Assembly: GCA_963921825.1 (NCBI GenBank)
Contig: OY997592.1
Span: 66,360,336 to 66,424,335, forward strand
Direction of reading: 5' to 3'
DNA length: 64,000 nucleotides
From: Erodium maritimum
Lineage: Eukaryota > Streptophyta > Magnoliopsida > Geraniales > Geraniaceae
Of the stretch, positions 32,662 through 43,185 are shown piece by piece. Within the stretch, counting starts at the first letter, position 1; each line of letters opens with the position of its first letter. Below the pieces are notes generated by a model, which ran no database searches, was not told the origin of the DNA, and saw nothing but the letters and a program-made list of their open reading frames with translations. Both the position numbers and the translations under genes were made by a program.

Positions 32662-35555
32662 ATGGGGAAGGGAGAGGTGGCTACAGAGACATCGAAGCTC
32701 AATGCGGGACCCAAGTATCCATTGAGCTCGTGGGAGGTGGCTATGGCTTTCGCTGTCGTCTTCGGATTCGGTTTTGGCCTTCTCTGTGTCTATCTCACCA
32801 TGCCCGCCTCTGATTACAGCTTCCTCAAGCTCCCTCGCACCCTCCAAGATCTTCAAATCCTCAGGTTTATATCTAATTTTATGCAATTTGATTTTACCCC
32901 TTTTGGTTTCCTGGGAAAATGGTGCCTGTTTCATATTGTTCCAATCGAATCTTAATTGGTTTGATGAATGCGGTTTTGTGGTAAAGTTGTTTCCTCCGGA
33001 GAAATGGTTAATTAACTTGTAAAGGGGAAGAGATTTGGATCTTAAAGTTAAAGCAATGGTTTTTATTTATTGTCTTGAGCATATACCTAGATCTGTCTTC
33101 ATTCTAATCAAATATTTGCTTTTACTTCTACATTTGAGCCTTGGTTGTTCACATATTTGGTATTATTGAATATATTGATTTAGAATCACGGGCTTTGAAT
33201 GTTTTGAAGCCTTTTGTACCTTGGTATTTTTGTGAGATCTAGGGGCTCTGAGGATTTTTTGTAAAATGGCATGTGTGTACTTTAGGAAAATTTGTGTTCA
33301 TGGGCTGATACTTATTAGCCTGTCCTTTTGTTATCTGATTGTTTGCTTATGTTGGTATTAGTTATGGGCGGAAAGCCAAAATGAGAAAATAAGGGCCGTC
33401 AAATTGAGTTTGTTGTCTTGGGTGTAAATGGGGTGGAGAGTGTAAGACTTAAAACATAATTGGCAAGGATAGACATTAATGCTGTTTGAGGCGGCCTAAT
33501 GAACATTCATGGGCCAATACATATATGTATAGACTATAGTGCATAAAGCAAACCTTTAACTTGTTAGTATGCATGTGAAATCTTGCAGCTACTTAAGGGA
33601 TAATTTGAATTAATCAGAGATTTTAGCCACCTGGAAGTTGAAAAGGGCGGGGATGACAAATTTTATCTTAGCTTTCTTACTAGGCCTGACTAAGAACATT
33701 ATTGTATAAAATGATTTTTTATCGTAATCTTGGAGAGAATTATCCTTGCATAATCCCATTCTGACAGTACAATGTTTTTGCTAAGTTACGTATTTAAAAG
33801 GGTTGTGCCTAATTACTTCCATTTATTAACAATTATGATACGGTTGGCTATACATGTTCATAAGAATGCAGATGGTATACCTCATTTCTTCTTACTTGAT
33901 ATGTAACTGTTGTTCTGGTGTAGTAGAAGACGTCATTGGCATTTGTAAGAAAGGAATGAATTCTGATATTTTCACATGTTGTGGGTTTTTGTTTATACAG
34001 GGGTAACCTCGAGAGTTACACAACTGACTACACCATACAGGTCCTTGTGGGGTACTCTGCAGTGTACATTTTCATGCAGACTTTCATGATTCCAGGTACC
34101 ATCTTCATGTCATTACTCGCTGGATCCCTTTTCGGAGTTTTCAAAGGTGTAGCATTGGTAGTGTTCACTGCCTCTGCTGGGGCTTCTTCTTGCTATTTCC
34201 TTTCTAAGCTGATCGGGCGACCCCTTGTGTTCTCTCTTTGGCCTGATAAACTGAGTTTCTTCCAGGACCAGGTATAAACGTCAACACACTCATGCAACTG
34301 TTTTTGTGTCTATATCCATACAAAAGAAAAGCATGGTAATATGTTTCCTTTTGCTCTCAGGTGGCTAAAAGAAGACAGGGTCTGCTGAATTACATGCTTT
34401 TCCTAAGAGTGACCCCAACCTTGCCAAACACATTCATTAACGTCGCTTCACCAATAGTCGATGTGCCTTTTCATATTTTCTTGTTTGGAACGGTTATTGG
34501 ACTCATTCCTGCTGCATATGTCACTGTCAAGGTTCGTTCTTGTTGATATTAGTTTTTTTTTTTTTTGCTACTTGATTCCAAAATTGAATGGGACAATGAT
34601 AGAAATCTCGAACAAATTGAAATCGGTAAATAGCCAAGCATTTGAGAGAGAGAAAATGAGACATATTTCATACTTAGGAACAAAGTTCTATGGAGTTAGA
34701 GGAGCAAGACATTTTGATATGTTAAGAAGGTTTTGTTAGGGTGCTTATGATATCCTAAGCATACAAAGATTGTCTTCTGGGTATGGTGGTTTTGATTTTA
34801 ACAATCATCAGCTATTGTTCCTATCTTTTTGCAGATAATTTCCTATTTAGCCTAATGACATCTTGGAGTTTTGGGACTAGATGGAATATAATCCACGTTT
34901 AATATAGGAATAATTGCAAAAAAGCACTCTGAGGTGTTCACCCTTTGCAAATTGTAACCTTCTTCTTTGATGATTGCAAAAAAGTGCCCATAACTTACCT
35001 TTTTGTTTCAGTGTAAACTTGTTTCAAAATGATGATTTTACCCTTGATTTTTTTTTAAATAACTAGTAAAAAAATGAAAAGAATCCAGAATTTTCACACC
35101 CCTTTATTTCCTTCCTCTTTGGACAAGGGAGATGAAAATTCTGGATTATTTAAATTACACATTATTTTTTAAGAAGGGTAGAATCATCATTTTGAAACAA
35201 ATTTACACAAGGTGCAAAAAAAGTCAAGTTCGTGCCCGTTTTATGCAATTATCAAAAAAGAGGGCTATGATTTGCAAAAAGTGAATACATCAGGGTACTT
35301 TTTTTGCAGTTGTCCCTTTAATAAATTATTTGAGTTCATACTTTATTTATTGTGACATTATTGTTTATTGAAGGATATAGATGCCAATTATAATGGAAAA
35401 ATTACCAACCTACTTTCTTGGTTGTGCAGGCTGGAATTGCTCTAGGAGAATTGCAGTCAGTAGGAGACCTTTATGACTTCCATTCAATTGCCACATTGTT
35501 CCTGATTGGTATTCTCTCTGTCACCCCCACACTATTAAGCAAGAGTAACTCATAG
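32662..35555 (+). CDS. VTT/DedA (SNARE-associated Golgi) membrane protein, TMEM41-like
   Basis: Four exons: 32662-32864, 34001-34271, 34361-34531, 35430-35555, encoding 256 aa with all junctions GT-AG and in frame. The start aacaATGG is the first ATG of the leader. A first hydrophobic segment lies at about 24-47 (AMAFAVVFGFGFGLLCVYLT). The VTT domain follows: MIPGTIFMSLLAGSLFG, then VTPTLPNTFINVASPIVDVP and FHIFLFGTVIGLIPAAYVTV, which match the TMEM41B pattern (TP.LPN.FIN..SP...VP). A C-terminal hydrophobic segment is at about 235-252. Family members TMEM41B and VMP1 are ER lipid scramblases linked to autophagosome and lipoprotein formation; that role here is by homology. The proline and re-entrant loop signatures are intact. 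Intron 3 holds a Mutator-like MITE. Confidence 0.92.
34907..35316. mobile_element. Mutator-like foldback MITE in intron 3 of the VTT gene
   Basis: The ends are long inverted repeats: ggaataattgcaaaaaagca at the left and, at the right, the complement of gggacaactgcaaaaaaagt, with pairing continuing inward for over 100 bp (for example gtttcaaaatgatgatttta and its inverse near 35185). A likely 9-bp duplication is tttaatata (34898-34906) and tttaataaa (35317-35325), 8 of 9 matching, which suits Mutator-like elements. It has no coding content. Confidence 0.65.
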
Positions 35556-35902
35556 CTTCTCGTCAGATGAGCATGCTTGGTGCACATGGGGCAACGATTC
35601 CTCTACCATTTCTTATGTACAGACTAGTGTTGAATAACAGCTACACAGCAGTTTCTTTCTGATGAAGGTGTTGCCTTGGACTAATGTTTGGAGGACAAAA
35701 AGGGCAAAAGGGGAATGGTTGCTCGATATTGAACTTCAATAGTACGCTGTTCTCGAAAGAAGTCTGCACATAGATCTCTGGTCTTTATCATAGTTTTAGG
35801 CTAAAATTTACCAAGTTGCAAATTGTTTCTGTTTATGCATGCTACTTTACTTTGACAGAAAACATACCCATGTATGTTATGATTTGTACTTTGTAGAAAT
35901 CT

Positions 35903-36356
35903 GAAATATATGGAAAAGCTAGAGCACATTTGGATAATCCCTTGTTGTCTGAACTCCCGAATATCTTGCATTTCTTTGCTAATAAATGAAGGTGGAATTT
36001 CTTTAAACTATCTTAATGAGAATTGCCCACCTATTAAAATAGGCGGAAATACAAGAATACTAATTTAAAATTGATAAAAAAAAAAATTCAACTTACAGAA
36101 TTGCCCTTGAAATATTTTTGGTTATTTTATTCAAAATGATATAATTGCCCTTGAAACGAAAATAAATATTATTTTAATTATTCATTATCATCTAAAATTA
36201 TTATCACTTTAATTACTTACGACAAAATTGTTGGTGGGCAATTCATTAAGGTAGTTTCAAGAAATCCCCTCATTTATTTAGCAAAGAATTTCAATATATA
36301 TGGGAGTTTAGACAACTAGAGGATATCCAAATATGCTCTACCTTTTCCATATATTC
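35903..36356. repeat. Foldback element (inverted repeat) between VTT and RRM genes
   Basis: The left arm begins gaaatatatggaaaagctag and pairs with the right arm ending ctaccttttccatatattc. The pairing runs inward through about 130 bp per arm, including the motif aattgcccacc and its inverse ggtgggcaatt. The centre is AT-rich. I could not find a target duplication, so the class is open (MITE of Mutator or other type). It lies within or just past the 3' end of the VTT gene. Confidence 0.65.
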
Positions 36357-36760
36357 TCTTTAATTACTTATTATAACAAAACCGTTATTTTCCAAAGGTA
36401 GTTTTAAGCAATTCTCCATTAATTAAGTGTTTGACATGTTTGGTTGAGACTGGCAAAGAACCACATTAGTGTGAGTGGATTGCATAATAGATTAATAGTT
36501 GAATTAAACCTTTTAAACATTCTCAAGGATGTGTTACACACAGCACTCCTTTTTACAGCATCAGAGAATCAGGTAATGAATAGGAAACAGAGATAGCAGA
36601 AAGAATGCAAAGTTCTTGTTCAAAGGACTACCCATAAATTGATAAATCAATAACAAACTGGTCATTACAGTGGACTGGTAAACAAAACTTTGACTGTCTT
36701 CTCAGCACACATGTGGTGAGATCAAAACCAGAATAGATCTTTTCTTGTGTAAAGTAATGT

Positions 36761-39700
36761 CTACTTAAACTTCTTCGCTTTCTTGTTTCTTTGAGAGCTG
36801 GCTGGACTTCGACTATCCAGCTTGCGCTTCTTCCCAGCTGCCTGAGCGGGAGCACCACCATCCTTATTCAGGGCTTTCGCCTTCCTGGCAGCAACTGAAG
36901 GTCTCTTCCCCGTGCGTTCTTTCGGTTTCTCTCCCTTCTGACTTTTAAAGTTTGACTTAACTGAGTCACTGCTTTTCTGATAGGATTTCTTTTGGACGCC
37001 AGATTTGCTAGCACGCAAACCTTGGTAAGCCAACGGGGACTTGGTATCAGCTTTGTATCTATTGTCTGAAGGAGTCCTTGAGTCAGGTCTTAACTTCTTT
37101 GCAGGGTTAGATGCTGATCCAGGTGATGACATGTTGCTTCTCTTAGATGGGGTGGAGTCTGACTTGGCATGTGAGACCCTCAGCTCTCGATCTCGAAGCC
37201 ATAAATTGCGTTTCTTGACGACCATATGTGCAGCATCCTGCAAGCAAGAGTTATGGCAAGACATGAAATTACAGGTATGATAGTGCACAAGCATGATAAA
37301 AGAGAACTTCATAATGCAAGATTTTTAGACATTTCAGCTCAAGATGAAATATAGCATAGTTTAAGAAATAAATTCAAGAGATAAATAAGATTGTCCCGTG
37401 AACAGGTTGATTTCACTTTCTAATGATCAAACTGATAATATAGAAGAAACCTAACACAAAAATACTAGTTATGGAATAATGGAGGAAATAAATAAATCGT
37501 TGTTACTAGATTGATTCAAAGAGGGAGAGAGCATAACCCCAATGATCAAACAAATTTCTCGCATTAGATCTATTTTAGTCATGAATTTTTTGTGATAAAT
37601 AACACATAGCTTCATCTGCAGGAAAAGATACTTAAATATAGAAGTAGTGAAGGACTCATGTAGTTAAGAACACCAACGGAGCCAAAATATGATTTATTAC
37701 ACAATGAAAATAGGGTTACGTGCAGATAACTATTGCATACTATACGTCACGGGCACATAACTATTCCCAACGCTAAAACGTTATTTACAGCTACCTAAAC
37801 TTCTAAAAAACAGCAGATGACTCTTTTCCCCAAAAATGAAGAAAATGTCCTTGATCCTAATCTCGAAAAAGTGCCGTTCTCGTCTTTTTAATAGTGTCAT
37901 CTTTTGAGGAGTCTTTTTACATCTATCGACCCGTTTTCTGCATCTAGCCAAGTTGTTTTTGGTAGTTATTAAGTACCTTTTGAGATTAGGGTCAAGGGCA
38001 TTTCCATCATTTTCTAACAGAAAAGAGCTATTTGCAATATTTTGAAAGTTAAGGTAGCTGAATGTAAAAGTTTGAAGTTGGGGATAATGATGTGCAAAAT
38101 ATGTATAATACGCAATAGCTATCTACAATAAACCCATAAAAAATTTAGTTGGCTGAAACATAGATATTAAGAGCAGTTTGAACATACCCTTGTTTTGAAT
38201 AAGACGTAGGCTATCCCCTTACCCACACTTGAGTGAGGATCTCTAACAACCCGAACAGCTTCAATGTTGGACTCAAGATTACTAAAACTACAGAACAATT
38301 GATAGAGTTCTTCATCCTGTATGGTATGAGCACGTAACCTTATTAGAATAACAAAAATATCCATCAACAAAAGCACGCATAAAATGGAAAATGCAATAGA
38401 CCCACCTTTACATCAAAGGGGAGATTACCCACGAAAACAGTTCTCTTGTTATCATAAATTGGAGTCTGATCCCCTTTTAGCTTCTTACGAGGTGGGCAAG
38501 CTCTGTCAACACGAATGTGGTTACCTTCCAACTGAATTAAAACACACAAGCAGTCAAGCAAAAACATTTACTAAATTTCAATGACTGACAAACAATTGAT
38601 TGTGCAGTTGAAGAGTAGCATACCACAGCCATGTTATGGGCCAGAGAAGCCTGTGCAGATTCCTCTGTTTTGAATACAACGTAGGCGTGAACACTGCAAA
38701 AGTAGCACATTTTAATCAGAAAGATGAATGCGATACTACAAAACAAAATGAAGATTACTCAGTATAAATCATAAACAAATGTCATATGGCATACAATGCA
38801 ATTCAAATGAAATTTGGTGAATGTTTTTGCCTGTCTACAATGTTTGATATATGAATTGAATGGGAAATAATCATCCAGCTGATACAACAAAAATCCAATG
38901 GAAGCACATAAAAGCTATTGAAAGGTTCAATAAATAAAGGCAATACAATACCTGTCAACAGCTTCATTTATTTGTTTCTTTCTTATTGCTCCTTTCCTGG
39001 GAGTTTTGGACTGATGAAACAGCAATTTGAAAAGACAGTAAGACAAACTATTGTCAACAAAATATATCCGTACTTGAAGCAACAGAGATTATGGAACTGA
39101 AATTAATGGAACTTGATATGATCGAACTAGAGATACTCACATCCAATATTGGAATTGATCGAATTCTGACGGACTCCACCTCCCCAAACTGGCTGAACTC
39201 CTTCAACAAACCCTTCTTCTTCACCTTCAATGGCAAATTCCCAACAAACACTGTCCTCAGAAGCTTGCTCTCGTCATCAAACCCTTCCTTTGGGACCAAC
39301 ATTTCTGCAGGGTCATCCACCTTCTTCCTCTTCTCCCCAACTCTCGCCACCTCACCTTCCCCCCCTCCACCCGTTTTAGGTTCCGGCACTGCTCCGTACT
39401 TCTTCACCTCATATTTCGTCTCGAGCTCATCTCTCTTCCTCTTCTTCTTCGTCTTCGACCCAGAATCCAAATTGGGGGTTTGGGTTCTCTCCTTCTTCGA
39501 TTTCCTGGTCTCCATCGGGGCATCATCTTCAGATGAATATGAATCAAGACCAGACCTTTTCACCTTGCTTCTAAACTCCTTCTTCAGCTCAGCGAGATCG
39601 TGAGCCTCCGAATCTCCCTTTTTAGGGTTTTCAACCGGAGGCAACACTGACCCAGGCTCTTTGGCTTTCCTCCGGAAGGGGTTGTTGTCGGAGAAGATAG

Positions 39701-39824
39701 AAACCGCCGGGCTCTGGTCCTGTGTGTCACCAAATATGGTACTGAATACGTCCACGCCACTTGTAGGATTGGCCTCTCCTCCTCCACCACCGTCTTCGCC
39801 TTCTTTCTGCTTCTTCTTCCCCAT
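36761..39824 (-). CDS. Two-RRM nucleolar RNA-binding protein, RBM34/Nop12-like
   Basis: Six exons on the minus strand: 39824-39141, 39010-38952, 38693-38624, 38531-38406, 38316-38188, 37237-36761, giving 514 aa with GT-AG junctions in frame. The N-terminal 185 residues are charged and Lys-rich. RRM1 (about 190-288) has TVFVGNLPLKVKKKGLLKEF as RNP2 and HAYVVFKTEESAQ as RNP1. RRM2 (about 302-376) has TVFVGNLPFDVKDEELYQLF and GKGIAYVLFKTR. The C terminus is a Lys/Arg/Ser tail with several nuclear/nucleolar signals (GKKRKLD, KKAKKFK). Yeast Nop12 acts in 25S rRNA maturation and human RBM34 is nucleolar, so a ribosome-biogenesis role is likely. The order of domains and the basic tail fit this family. 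The gene is convergent with the VTT gene. Intron 5 holds a foldback MITE. Confidence 0.92.
37713..38135. mobile_element. Foldback MITE in intron 5 of the RRM gene
   Basis: Left end gggttacgtgcagataacta pairs with right end tagctatctacaataaaccc, and the pairing extends about 150 bp inward (for example ttgatcctaatctcgaaaa at 37852 against its inverse near 37985). The flanks atgaaaata and ataaaaaat could be a decayed 9-bp duplication (6 of 9), which with the GGGTTA terminus suggests a Mutator-like element. No coding content. Confidence 0.65.
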
Positions 39825-41880
39825 TATTCTGCTTCAGACAGACGAAACAAGCAAGGATTGATTTAGGTCGCAGGTGCAGAATGAACAAAGTTCCATATTT
39901 CAAACACAAAAACTCAACTTTGTAATGTAACCCTAATCGGGCCAAATTTGGGGATGGGTAATTTCCGCCCCTAATCTACCCACCCGGACCCGGACCCAAA
40001 GTTTTTTTTTTTTTTTTTTAACTAACCCGAAGTTAATTTGTAGGTGTTCAACAAAATGAATAATATTGTACTATTTTAGCAAAAATGATTTTCTTAAGTT
40101 TTGTTAGAAAAAATTGTTTGGACAGACTCGAAAATAAATATTTTGGTTTTAAATCGATTCAATTTAGTTCTTTTTTTGAACATGAATAGGATTTATATTA
40201 TTTCATTTCGTTTCATGAAAGAAACATTATGGAAATAAAGTAGGACAAAACATCGACCGGATTGTAGCTTCTTTGTTGTCCCTGTTGATAAGGATTTCAT
40301 TACTTTTCATTTGTTTATTTTGTTGCGTGTGGAGTGCTGTTCTTTCCAAAATTTTAGATTCTTTTCGTTTTCTCCTGTTTTCCCGCCTCTTTGTTGGTGG
40401 GGGCATGTCGATTTAGTCAGCCTCTGACGGGTTGTTTTGCCCTTGGGGCTTAGTTGGTAGTCGATAGATTTTTGATCCTTTGTGTTCTGAGTTTCGGTGA
40501 TTTTTGATCACCGAACTATTTCTATCGTTTGTGGTGTTGACAGCTGGCGTGTTGGTGGCTTCTCAACTCTCGGAGTTGGAGGTGTTGATGAGATAGAGTG
40601 TTCTCCACAAGTACGGATAAGTTTGGGAATGTTTTGATTGTAGGTCGGTACTCAGTTTTGGGCTTTATGGTTGGAAAATAAGGGTTTTAGACCTTTTACG
40701 ACCCTTGTTGGCTTCCTTGTACTTTTTTTTATCAATAAACCAATATTTAAAATAAAACCTCTAATGGGGTAAGAGATGAGTGCAAAATGGTCTAGTTACA
40801 GATTTGAAAGTGAAACAAATGAACAGACTCGAGTGTTGACATGACAGCTCAACCTCATGACAATCCCAACCATGAGAAACAACAATGAAATGGTCTAAAT
40901 AGACCTGTGAATCCAACAACCTCAAAAAGCAACTCAACATGGGTGCAAACAAGATAAACAACGTCTACTAACCAGATTTTACAAACTTGAAGAACATGAA
41001 AAAACAGTAAGAGATGTCTAATACCCTAATTTTCCAACCATGAAGCTTAGAACGATAAATGAAAAGGTCTTAGTACCTATATTTTCTAATCATCAAGAGC
41101 TAAGAACACGATGACCTAAGCTGCAGTAGGTCCAAAGAAAAAACAGATCGTCGACAGCATTCAAGGTCAACTCAATTACGGACGGGGGAGCTCGAACTCA
41201 GTCCTTTGAAACCCACTTCCGCCCTACACCGAGAAAATCCCCAAAGAGTGGGGGGACTAGTATTTCTACCAAGAACGAGCACAAACTTCCAAGCAGGCAG
41301 CAACAAGACATCACTTACGGGGATCCGAGGCTGAATTCGAGCTGAGCATTCCAAACCGTGACCGGTAACCCCTCACCGGGAAACACCAAGTGAGAACCCT
41401 AAGGGGATGCCTGTAGTTATATCGAGCACGAACCAACCCGAACCTAGACAGATTTGACAATAAAGCCCATATAGAAGCGCAATGCCACGATCGAGCTTCC
41501 AACCATCTATGACAATGAGGGACCAGACCAGATCCAAACGATCAAGAAACGCTTCCCCGATAAATCTAAAAAAAAGTCGCCTAAGAACCATCACGAACGG
41601 GTCCGGAGAAAGAACAACAACCCTGCTTCCACCACCTTACCACCGACCGTAGACTAACCCTTCCATGATCTATGGATCCAAGAATGACCCCTTCATGTTT
41701 GTAATATCTTGTATTTATACTTGTTTGTTGTTTTTGTTCGATTTGGTATGATCTTTTGTACGAATCTGGTTTTTTGGTATCTTTGATTTCTGTAGCTAGA
41801 AATCTGTAATTGGTCCTCCTAATTAAATCCTTTTAATGGGTGAGATTTATAATATTTTCTTTGCTGATAAAAAAAACAAC
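39825..41880. other. Intergenic with decayed retroposon ends
   Basis: An 18-base T run is near 40002-40019. At 40170-40178 a T run preceded by no gene may be a minus-strand A tail. About 40400-40760 is G/T-rich, ending ttttttttatcaataaacca, in the style of a LINE 3' region. About 41100-41875 has a GC-rich head and a T-rich 3' part ending in gctgataaaaaaaac, again retroposon-like. Minus-strand open frames at 41172-41594 have no domain. No target duplications were found. Confidence 0.35.
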
Positions 41881-43180
41881 GACCGGACTAATGCCGAAAC
41901 AATACATAAAAGAAATATAAATGAAACGAGTGAGGGTATAGACAGGCCAGGGCCCATCTCCGAACTCGATGACAAATGGTATGTTGACTCCGACTAGACT
42001 ATCAAATGTGTGGTTTAGCGTGCAACCATTTTTGTCTCAACTGATATTCGTTATATTTCCTGAATGCATGTCGTCCTTTGTGTGAGAAATTGTCATGTAT
42101 TTGTTGGGGGATGTTAACTGGCTCAAGAGAAACTCGAGAGATGGTGTCTGATGCGTGTGATTAGCCAATTAGGAAGGGACGAGACGTTCCTCCTCTTCTG
42201 CGCCGCATCCTCGTGGGGATTTACTCGATCTATAAGATCTATGTCTATCGCCTCCCAGCTCTACATCATCAAGATTTTAAGCCGGTCCAAAGTGTTTCGG
42301 AACCATCCTATTATTTCCCAAAAATACATATGGCCTCTATAGATCGTCGGATAACAAATGCATGGTAGTATAGACCTTGATCGTTGCGAAAAGTCGCACA
42401 TGTCGACCCTAAATTGGAGGTTAGAGTGACAGGATCCTATATGAAGTGTCGATAACAATACCGTGGAATAGTTGAAGAGACTAAGGTAGGAAAAATCAAA
42501 TCTACTAAAGACAGAATTATGGAACGATGATCTAAGTAACATAAACTTAGAGGCTTGAAGAGAAACGGAAGAAGAAAGAGAAGAACAACCACCGAAATAA
42601 TAACATATAGGGGATTTATTTTGTCTCTCAACAGAGCAATGATAACTCTCTTTTTTTAAATGTTAATATTTAGTGTTTATAAGTTTTATGAGGTCAAACT
42701 CAAACTCATTTTGTTTATCAAAGAAATAGGAAATTACACGATATTGATTTTTAGAGTGAAAAAAATGCTTTATTTAGTATTTTCCTTCTTCAAAACATTC
42801 CGCAAGATGTTTGTCAATTTATGGCATTTCGAGCGAACAAATGCGCCGCTTGGTTGTCTCTTCTCTAGATATGGATTACCTAAAAATAGGCAACCTCGGA
42901 GAAGTGAGTTGGAAAATGTACAATGCATAAGTCAACTGCTACAATGTTACTAAATATGTTTGACACAACAACTTGACTCAAATAACATTTATAATTAAAA
43001 TTAATTTCATTTAACATTCAATTCAAACAAAATTGTAATTTAATTATTGAAATGGAAAGTACACAAATATATCGAAATACAACTAATGATATTTTGTTAT
43101 GAAGGTGCTCGATGAGGTCTACTTTGGGCTTGTAATGAGTGTGATCCTTGAGTCTTGCTGTGTGATGATGTTGATATTGA
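41881..43180. other. Intergenic, no gene recognised
   Basis: AT-rich, with short open frames (for example 42660-42953) that match nothing I know. The right end is the target-site side of the solo LTR. Confidence 0.4.
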
Positions 43181-43185
43181 CGTTA

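Noticed and set aside
41172-41594. Three overlapping minus-strand frames of 60-73 residues
   Set aside because: Overlap each other in different frames; the region looks like a retroposon body.
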